64,000 nucleotides of DNA from an uncultured bacterium. Lineage in GTDB: Bacteria; Bacillota; Clostridia; Lachnospirales; Lachnospiraceae. The position numbers and the translations under genes were made by a program. Every line of letters begins with the position of its first letter. Position 1 is the stretch's first letter. Positions 1-9,630 of the stretch are shown in pieces. The stretch covers positions 1 through 64,000 of the forward strand of contig CAJMNU010000001.1 of NCBI GenBank assembly GCA_905214855.1, in the 5' to 3' direction. Under the pieces are notes generated by a model, which did not search any database, was not told where the DNA came from, and worked only from the letters and a program-made list of their open reading frames with translations.

Positions 1-1294
1 CAAAACCGGAATGGCGTGCAGAACCGTATTTACGAAGATCCAGATAGAAATCATAGTCTTCTGGTTTCAAACCAAGTTCTTCCATACGACCAAGCAGTTT
101 ATCATAATCATCTTCACGTTGACTTCCGCCAATGATTTCACCGATACCCGGAACTAAGCAGTCCATAGCAGCAACTGTCTTGTTGTCTGGGTTCATTTTC
201 ATGTAGAATGCCTTGATATCCTTTGGATAATCAGTAACAAATACTGGCTTTTTGAAGATTTTTTCTGTCAGATAGCGTTCATGTTCTGTCTGAAGGTCGC
301 ATCCCCAGAATACTTTGTAATCAAACTCATCATTGTGTTTTTCAAGAAGTTCAATTGCTTCTGTATAGGTAACATGACCAAAATCAGAGTTTAATACATT
401 GTTTAAGCGGTTGAGAAGATCCTTGTCCACAAATTGATTTAAGAAATTCATCTCTTCTGGAGCGTGCTCCAAAACGTATTTAATAATGTATTTTAACATA
501 CCCTCTGCAAGCGCCATGTTATCATTTAAATCAGCGAATACAATTTCAGGTTCAATCATCCAGAATTCAGCTGCATGACGGGTTGTGTTAGAGTTTTCAG
601 CACGGAATGTCGGACCAAATGTATAAATATTGCGGAATGCCATAGCATATGTTTCACCATTTAACTGACCGCTTACTGTCAGGTTGGTTGGCTTTCCAAA
701 GAAATCCTTAGAATAGTCTACAGAGCCATCCACCTGCTTTGGAACATTATTCAGATCCATAGTCGTTACCTGGAACATTTCACCGGCACCTTCACAGTCG
801 CTTCCTGTGATCAGCGGAGTGTGGACATATACGAAATCACGCTCCTGAAAATACTGATGGATCGCATAAGCGATCAGGGAACGGACACGAAATACAGCCT
901 GAAAGGTGTTTGTACGAGGGCGCAGATGAGAAATCGTGCGCAGATATTCAAAGCTGTGACGTTTTTTCTGCAATGGGTAATCTGGGGAAGAAGTTCCCTC
1001 TACAGTGACCTCAGTTGCCTGAATTTCAAAAGGCTGTTTTGCCTGTGGTGTGGCAACTAAAGTTCCTTTTACAATGATGGCTGCCCCAACATTTAATTTA
1101 GAAATTTCCTCAAAATTTGCCATTGTATCATGGTAAACAACCTGTAAGGTTTCAAAATAAGTGCCATCACTGACTACAATGAAACCAAAGGCTTTAGAAT
1201 CACGGATGCTTCTGATCCATCCGCCAATAGTAACTTCCTGATCCAGAAAGGATTCTCTGGAGCGGTAGATCTCTCTAATGGTTGTCAATTTCAT
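1..1294 (-). CDS. asnS: asparaginyl-tRNA synthetase, 3' end cut by window edge
   Basis: Charges tRNA-Asn with asparagine using ATP; cytosolic class II synthetase. About 431 codons are visible. An N-terminal OB-fold anticodon-binding domain (roughly residues 1-110, with [18 protein letters not shown]) is followed by the class II core; motif 2 is visible as [16 protein letters not shown], and the window edge cuts the protein inside motif 3 just after RHSGFG. About 30 residues are therefore missing compared with the usual ~463. The start is the ATG preceded by AAAGGAG with good spacing. It is divergent from glgC and has its own promoter just upstream. Identity is clear; the truncation is only the window boundary. 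Confidence 0.95.
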   Translation of the reverse strand, partial: MKLTTIREIYRSRESFLDQEVTIGGWIRSIRDSKAFGFIVVSDGTYFETLQVVYHDTMANFEEISKLNVGAAIIVKGTLVATPQAKQPFEIQATEVTVEGTSSPDYPLQKKRHSFEYLRTISHLRPRTNTFQAVFRVRSLIAYAIHQYFQERDFVYVHTPLITGSDCEGAGEMFQVTTMDLNNVPKQVDGSVDYSKDFFGKPTNLTVSGQLNGETYAMAFRNIYTFGPTFRAENSNTTRHAAEFWMIEPEIVFADLNDNMALAEGMLKYIIKYVLEHAPEEMNFLNQFVDKDLLNRLNNVLNSDFGHVTYTEAIELLEKHNDEFDYKVFWGCDLQTEHERYLTEKIFKKPVFVTDYPKDIKAFYMKMNPDNKTVAAMDCLVPGIGEIIGGSQREDDYDKLLGRMEELGLKPEDYDFYLDLRKYGSARHSGF

Positions 1295-1341
1295 AGCAGT
1301 TCTCCTTTAAAAAATAATAAGAAATCAAGATATATGGGGTC

Positions 1342-1370
1342 ATTATACTGTATTTTTCATGTGGATTCAA
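1342..1370 (-). promoter_or_regulatory. sigma-A-type promoter of asnS
   Basis: Read on the minus strand, TTGAAT and TATAAT are separated by exactly 17 bp, about 50 bp before the asnS start codon. The match is seen directly; activity is inferred. Confidence 0.6.
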
Positions 1371-1560
1371 GGGGGGATGCGGTGTTTTGCCCTGTTTCTT
1401 TGGAACTTTTAAAAGAAATGGGAGAGATCTGAAATCTCTACTGGAAGTAGTAAGATAGAAAAAAATGTCGATTTAAAAATGGAATTGTCAAAATGTGTCG
1501 GAAAATGTACAAAAAAGTTGTAGTATATATGAAAATTTTATTTATTATTTACAAAAAGTA

Positions 1561-1569
1561 TGCTATAAT
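1561..1569 (+). promoter_or_regulatory. extended -10 promoter of the glgC operon
   Basis: TGCTATAAT is an extended -10 (TGn plus a perfect TATAAT) about 42 bp before the glgC start. The -35 position is AT-rich with no good hexamer, which is typical when an extended -10 compensates. The rest of the asnS-glgC gap shows only a short AGAGAT/ATCTCT hairpin near 1424. Confidence 0.55.
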
Positions 1570-1610
1570 GAGAGATACATTAAAATACTAACATCAAGGG
1601 GTGAGATAAC

Positions 1611-2885
1611 GTGATTAAGAAGGAAATGATTGCAATGTTGCTTGCCGGAGGGCAAGGAAGCCGTCTTGGCGTTCTGACACAGAAAGTTGCTAAACCAGCG
1701 GTATCTTTTGGAGGAAAATATAGGATCATTGATTTTCCATTGAGTAACTGTATCAATTCTGGAGTGGATACTGTCGGTGTTCTGACACAGTATCAGCCAT
1801 TGCGTTTAAATACCCACATTGGAATTGGAATTCCGTGGGATTTAGACCGTAACGTCGGGGGAGTGACGGTACTGCCTCCATATGAGAGGAGCAAAGGCAG
1901 TGATTGGTACACAGGTACTGCAAATGCGATTTATCAGAATTTGGAATATATGGAGACTTATAATCCAGACTATGTCCTGATTTTGTCAGGTGACCATATT
2001 TATAAGATGGATTATGAAGTGATGCTGGATTACCACAAAGCGAACAAAGCGGATCTGACTATCGCAGCGATGCCGGTTCCGATTGAGGAAGCAAGCCGTT
2101 TTGGCGTGGTGATCACAGATGAGAATAACCGTATCACAGAATTTGAGGAGAAACCACCGCAGCCAAGAAGCAATCTGGCTTCTATGGGTATTTACATTTT
2201 TAGCTGGAAGGTACTGAAAGAAGCATTGCTCAAACTGTCCGATCAGCCGGGTTGCGATTTTGGAAAACATATCATCCCATATATCCATAGTAAAGGCGAT
2301 AGGATCTTTGCTTATGAATACAATGGATATTGGAAAGATGTTGGTACATTGGGATCTTATTGGGAAGCCAATATGGAATTGATCGATATCATTCCGGAGT
2401 TTAATTTATATGAAGAGTATTGGAAGATATATACCAAGGCAGATAACATCCAGCCTCAGTATATTGCTGCAGATGCTAAGATCGAGAGAAGTGTTATCGG
2501 TGAGGGAACAGAAGTATATGGTCAGGTGATCAATTCTGTTATCGGTGCCGGAGTTACAATCGGTGAGGGAGCTATTGTAAAAGATTCTATCATCATGAAA
2601 GATACTACGATCGGTGCAGGAACATTTGTGGAAAAGGCGATCATTGCGGAAGATGTCACAATCGGTGAGAATGCGGTTGTGGGAACTGGCGAGTATGCTC
2701 CAAGTAAGTATGATGCTAAGGTATACCAGTTTGATCTGGTTACCATCGGTGAACACAGTGTTGTTCCAGACAATGTAAAGATTGGAAGGAATACAGCAAT
2801 CGTTGGTGAGACACTGCCTGAGGATTATCCGGGCGGAGAGCTGGCGAGCGGAGACTACATTGTAAAGGCAGGTGGAACAAGATGA
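1611..2885 (+). CDS. glgC: glucose-1-phosphate adenylyltransferase, catalytic subunit GlgC
   Basis: Makes ADP-glucose from glucose-1-phosphate and ATP, the committed step of bacterial glycogen synthesis. The N-terminal nucleotidyltransferase domain (residues ~1-250) shows the signature [10 protein letters not shown] and the FPLSNC motif; the C-terminal third is a left-handed beta-helix of hexapeptide repeats ([19 protein letters not shown] and following). Its 424 residues are normal for the family. The start is GTG preceded by AAGGGGTGAG. It overlaps glgD by four bases (ATGA), so the two are translationally coupled and probably form a heterotetramer, as in other Bacillota where GlgC and GlgD occur together. 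Confidence 0.95.
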   Translation: MIKKEMIAMLLAGGQGSRLGVLTQKVAKPAVSFGGKYRIIDFPLSNCINSGVDTVGVLTQYQPLRLNTHIGIGIPWDLDRNVGGVTVLPPYERSKGSDWYTGTANAIYQNLEYMETYNPDYVLILSGDHIYKMDYEVMLDYHKANKADLTIAAMPVPIEEASRFGVVITDENNRITEFEEKPPQPRSNLASMGIYIFSWKVLKEALLKLSDQPGCDFGKHIIPYIHSKGDRIFAYEYNGYWKDVGTLGSYWEANMELIDIIPEFNLYEEYWKIYTKADNIQPQYIAADAKIERSVIGEGTEVYGQVINSVIGAGVTIGEGAIVKDSIIMKDTTIGAGTFVEKAIIAEDVTIGENAVVGTGEYAPSKYDAKVYQFDLVTIGEHSVVPDNVKIGRNTAIVGETLPEDYPGGELASGDYIVKAGGTR

Positions 2886-4003
2886 GAGCAATAGGTATTA
2901 TTTTAGCTGGCGGCAACAGTAAACGTATGAAAGAACTGTCCAACAAAAGAGCGATTTCCGCCATGCCAATGGCAGGAAATTACCGCAGTATCGATTTTGC
3001 ACTTAGCAGTATGAGCAATTCCCATATTCAGAGTGTGGCAGTGTTTACACAGTATAACTCCCGTTCCCTGAATGAACATTTGAGTTCTTCCAAGTGGTGG
3101 GATTTTGGAAGAAAGCAGGGAGGGCTTTATGTTTTCACCCCTACCATTACAGCTGAGAGCAATGACTGGTACAGAGGTACAGCAGACGCTCTTTATCAGA
3201 ATCTGACATTTTTAAAGAATAGCCATGAACCATATGTGGTGATCGCATCCGGTGATGGAATTTATAAACTGGATTTCAACAAAGTGTTAGAATATCACAT
3301 TGATAAAAAAGCAGATATCACAGTAGTATGCAAGGATATGCCTGCAGATGAGAATGTAACCCGTTTTGGTCTTGTGAAGACAAATGATGACGGACGTATT
3401 GTTGAGTTTGAAGAAAAACCTATGGTAGCAACATCCAATACGATTTCATGTGGTATTTATGTGATCCGCAGAAGACAGCTGATCGAACTGATTGAGCGCT
3501 GTGCTGCAGAAGACCGCTATGATTTTGTGCGTGATATTCTGGTTCGTTACAAGAATCTGAAGAGGATCTATGCATATAAAACAGATACATACTGGTCTAA
3601 TATCGCATCTGTGGATGCTTATTATAAGACAAATATGGATTTCCTGAAACCAGAAGTACGCAGATACTTCTTTAAGCAGTATCCTGATGTATATTCCAAG
3701 GTAGATGATCTGCCACCGGCAAAATACAATCCAGGTGCAATTGTAAAGAATAGTCTGGTTTCCAGCGGATGTATTATCAATGGTACTGTGGAGAATTCTG
3801 TTCTATTTAAGAAAGCATATATAGGCAATAACTGCGTGATTAAGAATTCCATTATTCTGAACGATGTATATATTGGCGACAATACAGTCATTGAGAACTG
3901 TATTGTGGAGAGCAGAGACACCATTCGTGCAAATACTACTTACATCGGAAAACCGGATGAGATCAAGATCGTAGTAGAAAAGAATGACAGATATACGTTA
4001 TAA
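2882..4003 (+). CDS. glgD: glycogen biosynthesis protein GlgD, ADP-glucose pyrophosphorylase subunit
   Basis: Second subunit of ADP-glucose pyrophosphorylase. It is a GlgC paralogue of 373 residues with a shorter C-terminus. The nucleotidyltransferase fold is recognisable ([13 protein letters not shown], then FALSSM in place of FPLSNC) and hexapeptide repeats end the protein ([15 protein letters not shown]). In studied Bacillota GlgD has little activity alone and raises the activity of GlgC; that role is inferred here from the family. The start codon lies inside the glgC stop region (4-bp overlap). It is followed 26 bp later by spoVG, so the three genes are probably one transcript. Confidence 0.93.
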   Translation: MRAIGIILAGGNSKRMKELSNKRAISAMPMAGNYRSIDFALSSMSNSHIQSVAVFTQYNSRSLNEHLSSSKWWDFGRKQGGLYVFTPTITAESNDWYRGTADALYQNLTFLKNSHEPYVVIASGDGIYKLDFNKVLEYHIDKKADITVVCKDMPADENVTRFGLVKTNDDGRIVEFEEKPMVATSNTISCGIYVIRRRQLIELIERCAAEDRYDFVRDILVRYKNLKRIYAYKTDTYWSNIASVDAYYKTNMDFLKPEVRRYFFKQYPDVYSKVDDLPPAKYNPGAIVKNSLVSSGCIINGTVENSVLFKKAYIGNNCVIKNSIILNDVYIGDNTVIENCIVESRDTIRANTTYIGKPDEIKIVVEKNDRYTL

Positions 4004-4029
4004 GATATAGTGGAAGGGGAAATGGGGAT

Positions 4030-4302
4030 ATGCAGATTACAGATGTAAGGGTAAGAAGAATTGAGAAGGAAGGAAAAATGAAGGCAATCGTTTCTATTAC
4101 ATTAGATAACGAATTTGTGATCCATGATATCAAGGTGATTGAAGGGGAGAAAGGGCTTTTCATCGCTATGCCGAGCAGAAAAGCTGCAGATGGAGAATAC
4201 CGTGATATTGCCCATCCGATCAATTCTGAGACAAGAGATATGATCCAGACCGTGATCTTAGATAAATATGAAACAACAGCTTTGGAAGTAATGGAAGCAT
4301 AG
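4030..4302 (+). CDS. spoVG: septation/sporulation regulator SpoVG
   Basis: Small nucleic-acid-binding regulator (90 residues) affecting septation and spore cortex formation in Bacilli, with pleiotropic DNA/RNA-binding roles elsewhere. The conserved SpoVG core is obvious: [11 protein letters not shown] at the N-terminus, then ALDNEF-like [16 protein letters not shown] and [10 protein letters not shown], followed by [11 protein letters not shown]. The length is typical of clostridial forms. The start has AAGGGG about 10 bp upstream. It sits 26 bp after glgD, an arrangement that links glycogen storage and sporulation regulation in one transcript, and is followed by a terminator-like hairpin. Confidence 0.95.
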   Translation: MQITDVRVRRIEKEGKMKAIVSITLDNEFVIHDIKVIEGEKGLFIAMPSRKAADGEYRDIAHPINSETRDMIQTVILDKYETTALEVMEA

Positions 4303-4325
4303 GAAGCGGAATATGATTCAGGAAG

Positions 4326-4373
4326 AGAGCAGGAAGTCGGCAAGAGAATACCAACAGGCACCTGCTCTTTTTT
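4326..4373 (+). terminator. probable terminator after spoVG
   Basis: AGAGCAGG pairs with CCTGCTCT across a 27-base loop and is followed by a run of T. The long loop lowers confidence. The rest of the ~330-base gap before the antiporter gene holds only the promoter-like element listed next. Confidence 0.5.
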
Positions 4374-4462
4374 AATGTAGTAGATGTCAGGAACAAAAGA
4401 CTTTTTGAATTAAATATATAGAAAAATGCCATGAAGAAGGGGATATACAAAAAGAAAAAATA

Positions 4463-4471
4463 TGGTATACT
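4463..4471 (+). promoter_or_regulatory. extended -10 element upstream of the NhaC-type antiporter
   Basis: TGGTATACT has TGn followed by TATACT, a good extended -10. No convincing -35 is seen. It lies about 160 bp before the antiporter start, leaving a long leader. Confidence 0.35.
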
Positions 4472-4632
4472 ACTAAATGGAATTTTTTCGGGAATGCAGA
4501 TAAAATGGGATTTTCTGTAAGATATCTCGATGATAAGACAACAAAAAATGATAAAACAAAGAGTACGGCGGGGAGTATAGAAGAGGTGATAACACGTACG
4601 GCTTTTTGTGAGAAAAGGAAAGGGAATAGGTT

Positions 4633-6144
4633 ATGTCAGGTACAATTTTTTCATTGATTCCTCCTATTGTAGCGATTGTGTTGGCACTGCTTACAAAAGA
4701 GGTGTATCTATCACTTTTAGTAGGAATCTTATCTGGGGCACTGCTGTATACAGCAGGAAATCCGCTTTTTGCAGTGGAAGAGACCCTTACCATTATGTCA
4801 GGAGAGATTGGGGATAATGCATATATTCTGCTGTTCTTGGCATTTTTGGGGATTTTGGTGGCACTGATCACAAAATCAGGTGCATCAAATGCATATGGAG
4901 AATGGGCATCCAAAACGATCAAAAATAAAAGAGGTGCTATGTTAGCAACCACTGTTTTGGGAACTGTGATCTTTGTGGATGATTATTTTAACTGCCTTAC
5001 TGTTGGAACAGTAATGCGTCCGGTTACAGATAAATATAAGATCAGCCGTGCAAAGCTGGCATATATTATTGATGCAACTGCAGCACCGATCTGTATCATT
5101 GCACCAATTTCAAGCTGGGCAGCCGCAGTAGGTTCTTCTCTGCCAGAAAATTCTGGTATTGATGGTTTTTCCTTGTTTTTAAAGACGATTCCATTCAATC
5201 TGTATGCACTTTTGACATTGGTGTTTATGCTGTATCTGATTGTGACACAGATTGATTTTGCAAAAATGAGAAGTTACAATGAGAGAGTGGAACGAAAAGG
5301 TGAGGAGACGATGGATGCAGACAGTCCTTTGCCTTCTGGTGGACATGGAAAAGTTATGGACCTGATCCTTCCGATCTTGGTGCTGATCGTTTTATGCATT
5401 GGCTCTATGCTCTATACTGGTGGGATTTTGGACGGAGTAGGAATTGTGGAGGCATTTGCGGGATGTGATGCTGCAAGAAGCTTGGCATTGGGATCTTTCT
5501 TTGCCTTAGTTTATACTTTTTTGCAGTACATGGTACGTCGTGTCCTGACATTTAATGAGTTCTGTGAGTGTTTTACAGTGGGGATCAAGGCTATGATTCC
5601 TGCGATCATGATTTTATGTCTGGCATGGACTTTGTCCGGAGTGTGTGGAGAGGCATATCTGAATATTGGCGGATATGTGGGAAGTGTAGTTGGAGGCAGT
5701 ACTTTGATCTTATCCATGCTTCCATGTATCTTCTTCTTGGTAGCAATGGGATTGGCATTTTCAACAGGGACTTCATGGGGAACGTTTGGTATCCTGATCC
5801 CGATCGCATTGGCGGTTGTTGGAACAGAAGATATCAATATGCTGACGATTGCCATTGCTTCTATTCTGGCAGGCGCAGTATGTGGAGACCATATTTCTCC
5901 AATCTCTGATACTACGATCTTAGCGAGTGCAGGAGCGCAGTGTAAACATCTGAATCATGTTTCCACACAGATCCCATATGCTATGGTAGTAGCAGGATGC
6001 TGTGTAGTGGGATATCTTTTCGCAGGAATTACAGAAAATGGCTGGATCGGTCTTGGCGTTTCCTTTATCTGTCTTGTTGTTGTCTTGGCAGTTATTACAA
6101 GCAGAGTAAAGGCATTGGATAAAAAAACAAATTTGCAGAGATAG
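4633..6144 (+). CDS. NhaC-family Na+/H+ antiporter
   Basis: Integral membrane transporter of 503 residues with about 11-12 hydrophobic segments starting at residue 4 (LIPPIVAIVLALL). It carries features of the NhaC / ion transporter superfamily: the discontinuous helix around FVDDYFNCLTVGTVM and the C-terminal GVCGDHISPISDTTILAS-type motif (here AVCGDHISPISDTTILAS), plus SWGTFGILIPIA. Expected role is sodium extrusion in exchange for protons at the cytoplasmic membrane; some relatives exchange malate/lactate or amino acids, so the substrate is not certain. It is a single gene ending at a strong bidirectional terminator. The sodium link fits the Na+-type ATP synthase further on in the window. 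Confidence 0.85.
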   Translation: MSGTIFSLIPPIVAIVLALLTKEVYLSLLVGILSGALLYTAGNPLFAVEETLTIMSGEIGDNAYILLFLAFLGILVALITKSGASNAYGEWASKTIKNKRGAMLATTVLGTVIFVDDYFNCLTVGTVMRPVTDKYKISRAKLAYIIDATAAPICIIAPISSWAAAVGSSLPENSGIDGFSLFLKTIPFNLYALLTLVFMLYLIVTQIDFAKMRSYNERVERKGEETMDADSPLPSGGHGKVMDLILPILVLIVLCIGSMLYTGGILDGVGIVEAFAGCDAARSLALGSFFALVYTFLQYMVRRVLTFNEFCECFTVGIKAMIPAIMILCLAWTLSGVCGEAYLNIGGYVGSVVGGSTLILSMLPCIFFLVAMGLAFSTGTSWGTFGILIPIALAVVGTEDINMLTIAIASILAGAVCGDHISPISDTTILASAGAQCKHLNHVSTQIPYAMVVAGCCVVGYLFAGITENGWIGLGVSFICLVVVLAVITSRVKALDKKTNLQR

Positions 6145-6226
6145 ATGAGTATGAATGGAAGAAATTCTTTGATTCGCTAGAAAATGGATAGAAAGATCGC
6201 TGGAAAATAAAAAGTATTATGTGTAG

Positions 6227-6272
6227 AAAAAGGTGAAAGAAATCGTAGGTTTTGGTTTCTTTCACCTTTTTT
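6227..6272. terminator. bidirectional terminator between antiporter and GH2 genes
   Basis: A 16-bp perfect stem (AAAAAGGTGAAAGAAA and its complement) with a 13-base loop is flanked by A and T runs on both sides, so it can stop both converging transcripts. Confidence 0.85.
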
Positions 6273-6341
6273 AAGAATAATCAGATAAGTCTGCCTTATA
6301 GAATGTCTGGGTATTGTAGACCTAGGGCAAAATACATGTGT

Positions 6342-7952
6342 TTAGAATGGAGAGGGGAGACTGCAAAGAAGGCGGTAAGAGGGCTTTTCATTGCCATAAA
6401 GGTCAGTAGAACCGTGGATTCTCTGTCTGAACTTATCTTCACCGGCTTCCCCGCAGTGTGTTCTGTAATCATTCAGGGAAAACCAGACATATCCCTTGAT
6501 ATTTTCAATTTTGTTGTAAAGTTCGATCCTCTGCTGGAGAAGTTCATATCTTGCCGGATCACCTCCTGTAAAATGAGGTTCACATAAACCAAATTCGGAT
6601 ACGATAAGAGGCATTCCCTTGGCTTTTTTTGCAGTTCGAATCGCATGATTTTCGATGTCGTCGCTTGGTTCCCAGAGACCGAGGTAATCGTTCCACATGG
6701 CAACATCTCCATGAAGGGTAGCATCGTCTTTGTCGATATTTGAGACAAGGCTCAAGGTATTGGATACATAGTTGACAAGGCGCATAGAATCAAGGGATTT
6801 AAAGTATGATTTCATGTCTTCAACATATTGGATCGTTGTTTCACAATGTGCGCCAAGCTCATTTCCTACGCCCCAGAAGATAATTGATGGATGCTGGCTG
6901 TGGAAGTATACCATTTCGGATGCCTGTTGTTTTGCAATGGTGAGTTGGAGTGGGGTTGCCTCTTTTGGAAATCCCCAGTAGGGGATCTCTTCTTGTACAA
7001 GGAGACCATTTTCATCACACCAGTCAAAAAGACTGTCATCCTGCTGCCAATGGAAACGTGTAAAGATACAGCCGGCATTTTTGAGTTGCCTTAAACGGAA
7101 AATACTGTGTTCAAATGGCTCTGCCATGCCAAAGTCAGGGTGGGATCCGGGCATCCATTCACATCCTTTGAGATAGATTTCTTTTTGGTTTAGAAGGATC
7201 TGTTCTCCTTTTACCTCAATGCTGCGAAGACCGATGCGCTGTTCCAGACGGTCATTGCCAGTTTCCAGAACAATACGGTAAAGATGTGGTGCATCTATAT
7301 TCCAGAGGAGAAGATCTTGAAAATCCAGATTTATCTGATCTACAACAGATGGAAAGGCTTTTTGGATCTTTGTATGGTTATTGTGATAATCAATAACTGA
7401 TACAACAACATCATGAGGGCGTTTGTCAAAGAAAGCAGTCTGAATATGAAAAGTGCCGCTGCACTGAGCAGCATCCATGATATGAAATGTTTCAGAAACC
7501 TGCATATATTCGATCGCATCATTTTCCATAAATTGAAGAGAGACATTTCGGATCATTCCACCATCATCTGCCCAATCAAAATGACCATCCTGTGGAAGCA
7601 TTTCATCTATGTGCGTGTTATCTGCATTGACTTGAATAGTATTGGTTTCGCCAAAATGGATCCAATCTGTAACTTCTATGCGAAATGGTGTAAAGCCAGA
7701 ATGTTTATGACTACCTGCAAGGGAATCGTTGATATACACTTGGGCTGTATGGTAGACCGCCTGAAAAGAGAGAAATACTCTTTTATTTTTGAAAGAAGGA
7801 TCAATAAATAGATCTGTTTTGTATGAAGCAATGCCACGGTATTTCATCACTTCATCTGTTACATTCCATGTGTGTGGGATGGTTACTTTTTCATGGTAGT
7901 TTAATGGCTCAATAGAGAAATCCCATTTGTTTAAAGGAATTTGGTATCTCAT
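6342..7952 (-). CDS. glycoside hydrolase family 2 (beta-galactosidase/beta-glucuronidase type)
   Basis: Retaining beta-glycosidase of the GH2 clan, cleaving terminal beta-linked sugars. It has an N-terminal sugar-binding (jelly-roll) domain from about residue 5 to 150, an immunoglobulin-like domain to about 250, and a TIM barrel. The acid/base is the E of GVGNELGAH and the nucleophile the E of IVSEFGLCEP. At 536 residues it is a short GH2 form without the large C-terminal domains of LacZ. The start is the ATG preceded by GGAGG at eight bases; a reading 20 codons longer would overlap the divergent promoter and lacks such a site. No signal peptide is seen, so it is probably cytosolic. Divergence from an AraC regulator suggests substrate-induced control. 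The exact substrate is not decidable from sequence. Confidence 0.85.
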   Translation of the reverse strand: MRYQIPLNKWDFSIEPLNYHEKVTIPHTWNVTDEVMKYRGIASYKTDLFIDPSFKNKRVFLSFQAVYHTAQVYINDSLAGSHKHSGFTPFRIEVTDWIHFGETNTIQVNADNTHIDEMLPQDGHFDWADDGGMIRNVSLQFMENDAIEYMQVSETFHIMDAAQCSGTFHIQTAFFDKRPHDVVVSVIDYHNNHTKIQKAFPSVVDQINLDFQDLLLWNIDAPHLYRIVLETGNDRLEQRIGLRSIEVKGEQILLNQKEIYLKGCEWMPGSHPDFGMAEPFEHSIFRLRQLKNAGCIFTRFHWQQDDSLFDWCDENGLLVQEEIPYWGFPKEATPLQLTIAKQQASEMVYFHSQHPSIIFWGVGNELGAHCETTIQYVEDMKSYFKSLDSMRLVNYVSNTLSLVSNIDKDDATLHGDVAMWNDYLGLWEPSDDIENHAIRTAKKAKGMPLIVSEFGLCEPHFTGGDPARYELLQQRIELYNKIENIKGYVWFSLNDYRTHCGEAGEDKFRQRIHGSTDLYGNEKPSYRLLCSLPSPF

Positions 7953-8005
7953 GGTAATCTGCCTCCTTGATGATTGAAAATATTGTTGTTGGTATATAGG
8001 TTTGT

Positions 8006-8034
8006 TTGACATTCGCTTGGTTTTATTGTAATAT
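8006..8034 (+). promoter_or_regulatory. consensus-like promoter of the AraC regulator
   Basis: TTGACA and TAATAT are separated by 17 bp. Because this element lies before the preferred start, it argues against the longer TTG-started reading of the regulator that would begin inside the -35 box. Confidence 0.65.
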
Positions 8035-8095
8035 TTTTTACGAAGATTTGTTTGGATATGACGTGGAAAAATTTAGAAATCCGATTGGAAGTATC

Positions 8096-8932
8096 ATGGA
8101 AGCACTAGGAAATGGGATTAGAAAGGGTTCTTCAATTTATTTTTATACAGTATCTCCTAATGTAAAGAAAATGTTGTATTATCCGATTGTGGTCGGGGAG
8201 TTTTATTGCACAGAGAGTTATCAGGTAAAACGGGAACAATATGACAGTGTTCTTTTACTTTATGTTTTGGAAGGCAGTATATCGCTTTGTCAGGATGGAA
8301 ATGAGTGGACAGCTTATGCAGGGGAACTTTTACTTGTAGATTGTTATGAGAGCCATGAATATTTTAGCAGAATGAATACACATACGATCTGGCTGCATTT
8401 TGATGGAAATGGTGCGAGAGCTTGGCTATCTCAGGTAAAAATGCAAAGAGGGCAGAAAGTAAGAGGCGGTTATCCGATAGAGCATAGTATGGAAAGTATT
8501 TTGAAGCATATTGTGCTGCGCAGGGACGAATATGAAATATCAAGAGAATTGTATTCTCTGCTATGTGATATCGCAAAGGGAAATGAGGATAAAAGTGAAC
8601 AGAAAAGCCGTATGAGTGCACAGATTGATGCGGCAAAGCAATGGATACAGGAGCAGTATGACAGGGATCTATTGGTGGAAGAGATGGCAGCAAAAGCCTA
8701 TATGAGTCCATCTTATTTTTCTAAACAATTTAAGGAAAAAACTGGATTCTCACCATATGAGTATCTGCTGGCTGTTCGTTTAGATAAGGCAAAAGAATTG
8801 CTTTTACAGACAGATCATCCAATCCAAGAAGTGGCATATAAGACTGGATTTAACAGTGCTTCTAATTTTATCTATTTTTTTAAGAAAGAGACAGGAATTT
8901 CACCATTGAAATTTCGAAAAATGAAATTTTGA
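8096..8932 (+). CDS. AraC-family transcriptional regulator
   Basis: Two-domain sugar-responsive regulator of about 278 residues. The N-terminal half is a cupin-like effector domain (YDSVLLLYVLEGSISL and the metal/sugar-site style ESHEYF). The C-terminal ~100 residues hold two helix-turn-helix motifs: VEEMAAKAYMSPSYFSKQFK, and a second with IQEVAYKTGFNSASNFIYFF, ending in the family signature ISPLKFRKMK. The start is ambiguous. I prefer the ATG with a weak GGAAG site, because the length fits the family and the promoter lies upstream; a GTG at 8063 is also possible. It is divergent from the GH2 gene, its likely target, and pth follows 24 bp downstream. Confidence 0.85.
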   Translation: MEALGNGIRKGSSIYFYTVSPNVKKMLYYPIVVGEFYCTESYQVKREQYDSVLLLYVLEGSISLCQDGNEWTAYAGELLLVDCYESHEYFSRMNTHTIWLHFDGNGARAWLSQVKMQRGQKVRGGYPIEHSMESILKHIVLRRDEYEISRELYSLLCDIAKGNEDKSEQKSRMSAQIDAAKQWIQEQYDRDLLVEEMAAKAYMSPSYFSKQFKEKTGFSPYEYLLAVRLDKAKELLLQTDHPIQEVAYKTGFNSASNFIYFFKKETGISPLKFRKMKF

Positions 8933-8956
8933 CAATATCAAGGAAAGAGGAAGAAA

Positions 8957-9535
8957 ATGTATATTATAGCAGGATTAGGAAATCCATCAAAACAATATGA
9001 AAATACCAGACATAATGTAGGTTTTTTATCTGTGGAGGCATTGGCAGATCAGATAGGAGCTGATTTTACAGAGAGAAAATTTAAGGCATTTTGTGCCAAA
9101 GGGATGATAGGCGGGCAAAAGGTTATCTTGGTAAAGCCACAGACCTTTATGAATAATAGCGGGGAAAGCCTGAGGGAAGTGGTAGATTTTTACAAAGTAG
9201 ATCCGTCAGAAGTGATCGTGGTCTATGATGATATCAGTTTAGATGTGGGACAGCTCAGAGTGCGTGCAAAGGGCAGTGCCGGTGGACACAATGGAATGAA
9301 AAGCATTATACAGCATCTTGGGACTCAGGACTTTGCCAGAGTGCGTGTGGGAATTGGTAATAAACCACCTAAAATGGATCTTGCAGATTATGTGTTGGGA
9401 CATTTCTCAAGAGATGAGGAAAAGGTGATACAGGATGCTGCAAAAGAGGCTGCTTTGGCAGTCACTGTGATGATAGAGAGCGGAGTAGATGCAGCTATGA
9501 ATCGTTTTAATGTCAATAAAAATACAAAGGAATAG
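8957..9535 (+). CDS. pth: peptidyl-tRNA hydrolase
   Basis: Releases peptides from peptidyl-tRNA that drops off ribosomes, recycling the tRNA; essential in most bacteria. The 192 residues are normal. Visible catalytic motifs are GNPSKQYENTRHNVGF (catalytic His), PQTFMNNSGES, YDDISLDVGQLR (catalytic Asp) and GSAGGHNGMKSI. The start has AAGGAAAGAGG upstream. It lies close behind the AraC gene and 95 bp ahead of mfd; pth-mfd adjacency is also seen in Bacillus, where the small gene fin lies between them. I see no fin here. Confidence 0.96.
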   Translation: MYIIAGLGNPSKQYENTRHNVGFLSVEALADQIGADFTERKFKAFCAKGMIGGQKVILVKPQTFMNNSGESLREVVDFYKVDPSEVIVVYDDISLDVGQLRVRAKGSAGGHNGMKSIIQHLGTQDFARVRVGIGNKPPKMDLADYVLGHFSRDEEKVIQDAAKEAALAVTVMIESGVDAAMNRFNVNKNTKE

Positions 9536-9630
9536 AATATAGAACAAGAGTATATAAAGAATATATAAGGTATAGATAAATCAGAGTAAAATGTAGATAG
9601 ATATATTACAGAAAGAGGGAGGGGAAGAAG

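Noticed and set aside
821-1060. Plus-strand open frame of 79 codons inside asnS.
   Set aside because: It is antisense to the conserved synthetase core and has no translation signals.
2406-2891. Long open frame on the minus strand inside glgC and glgD.
   Set aside because: It lies opposite two clear genes, has no ribosome-binding site and a composition expected from the hexapeptide-repeat codons of glgC.
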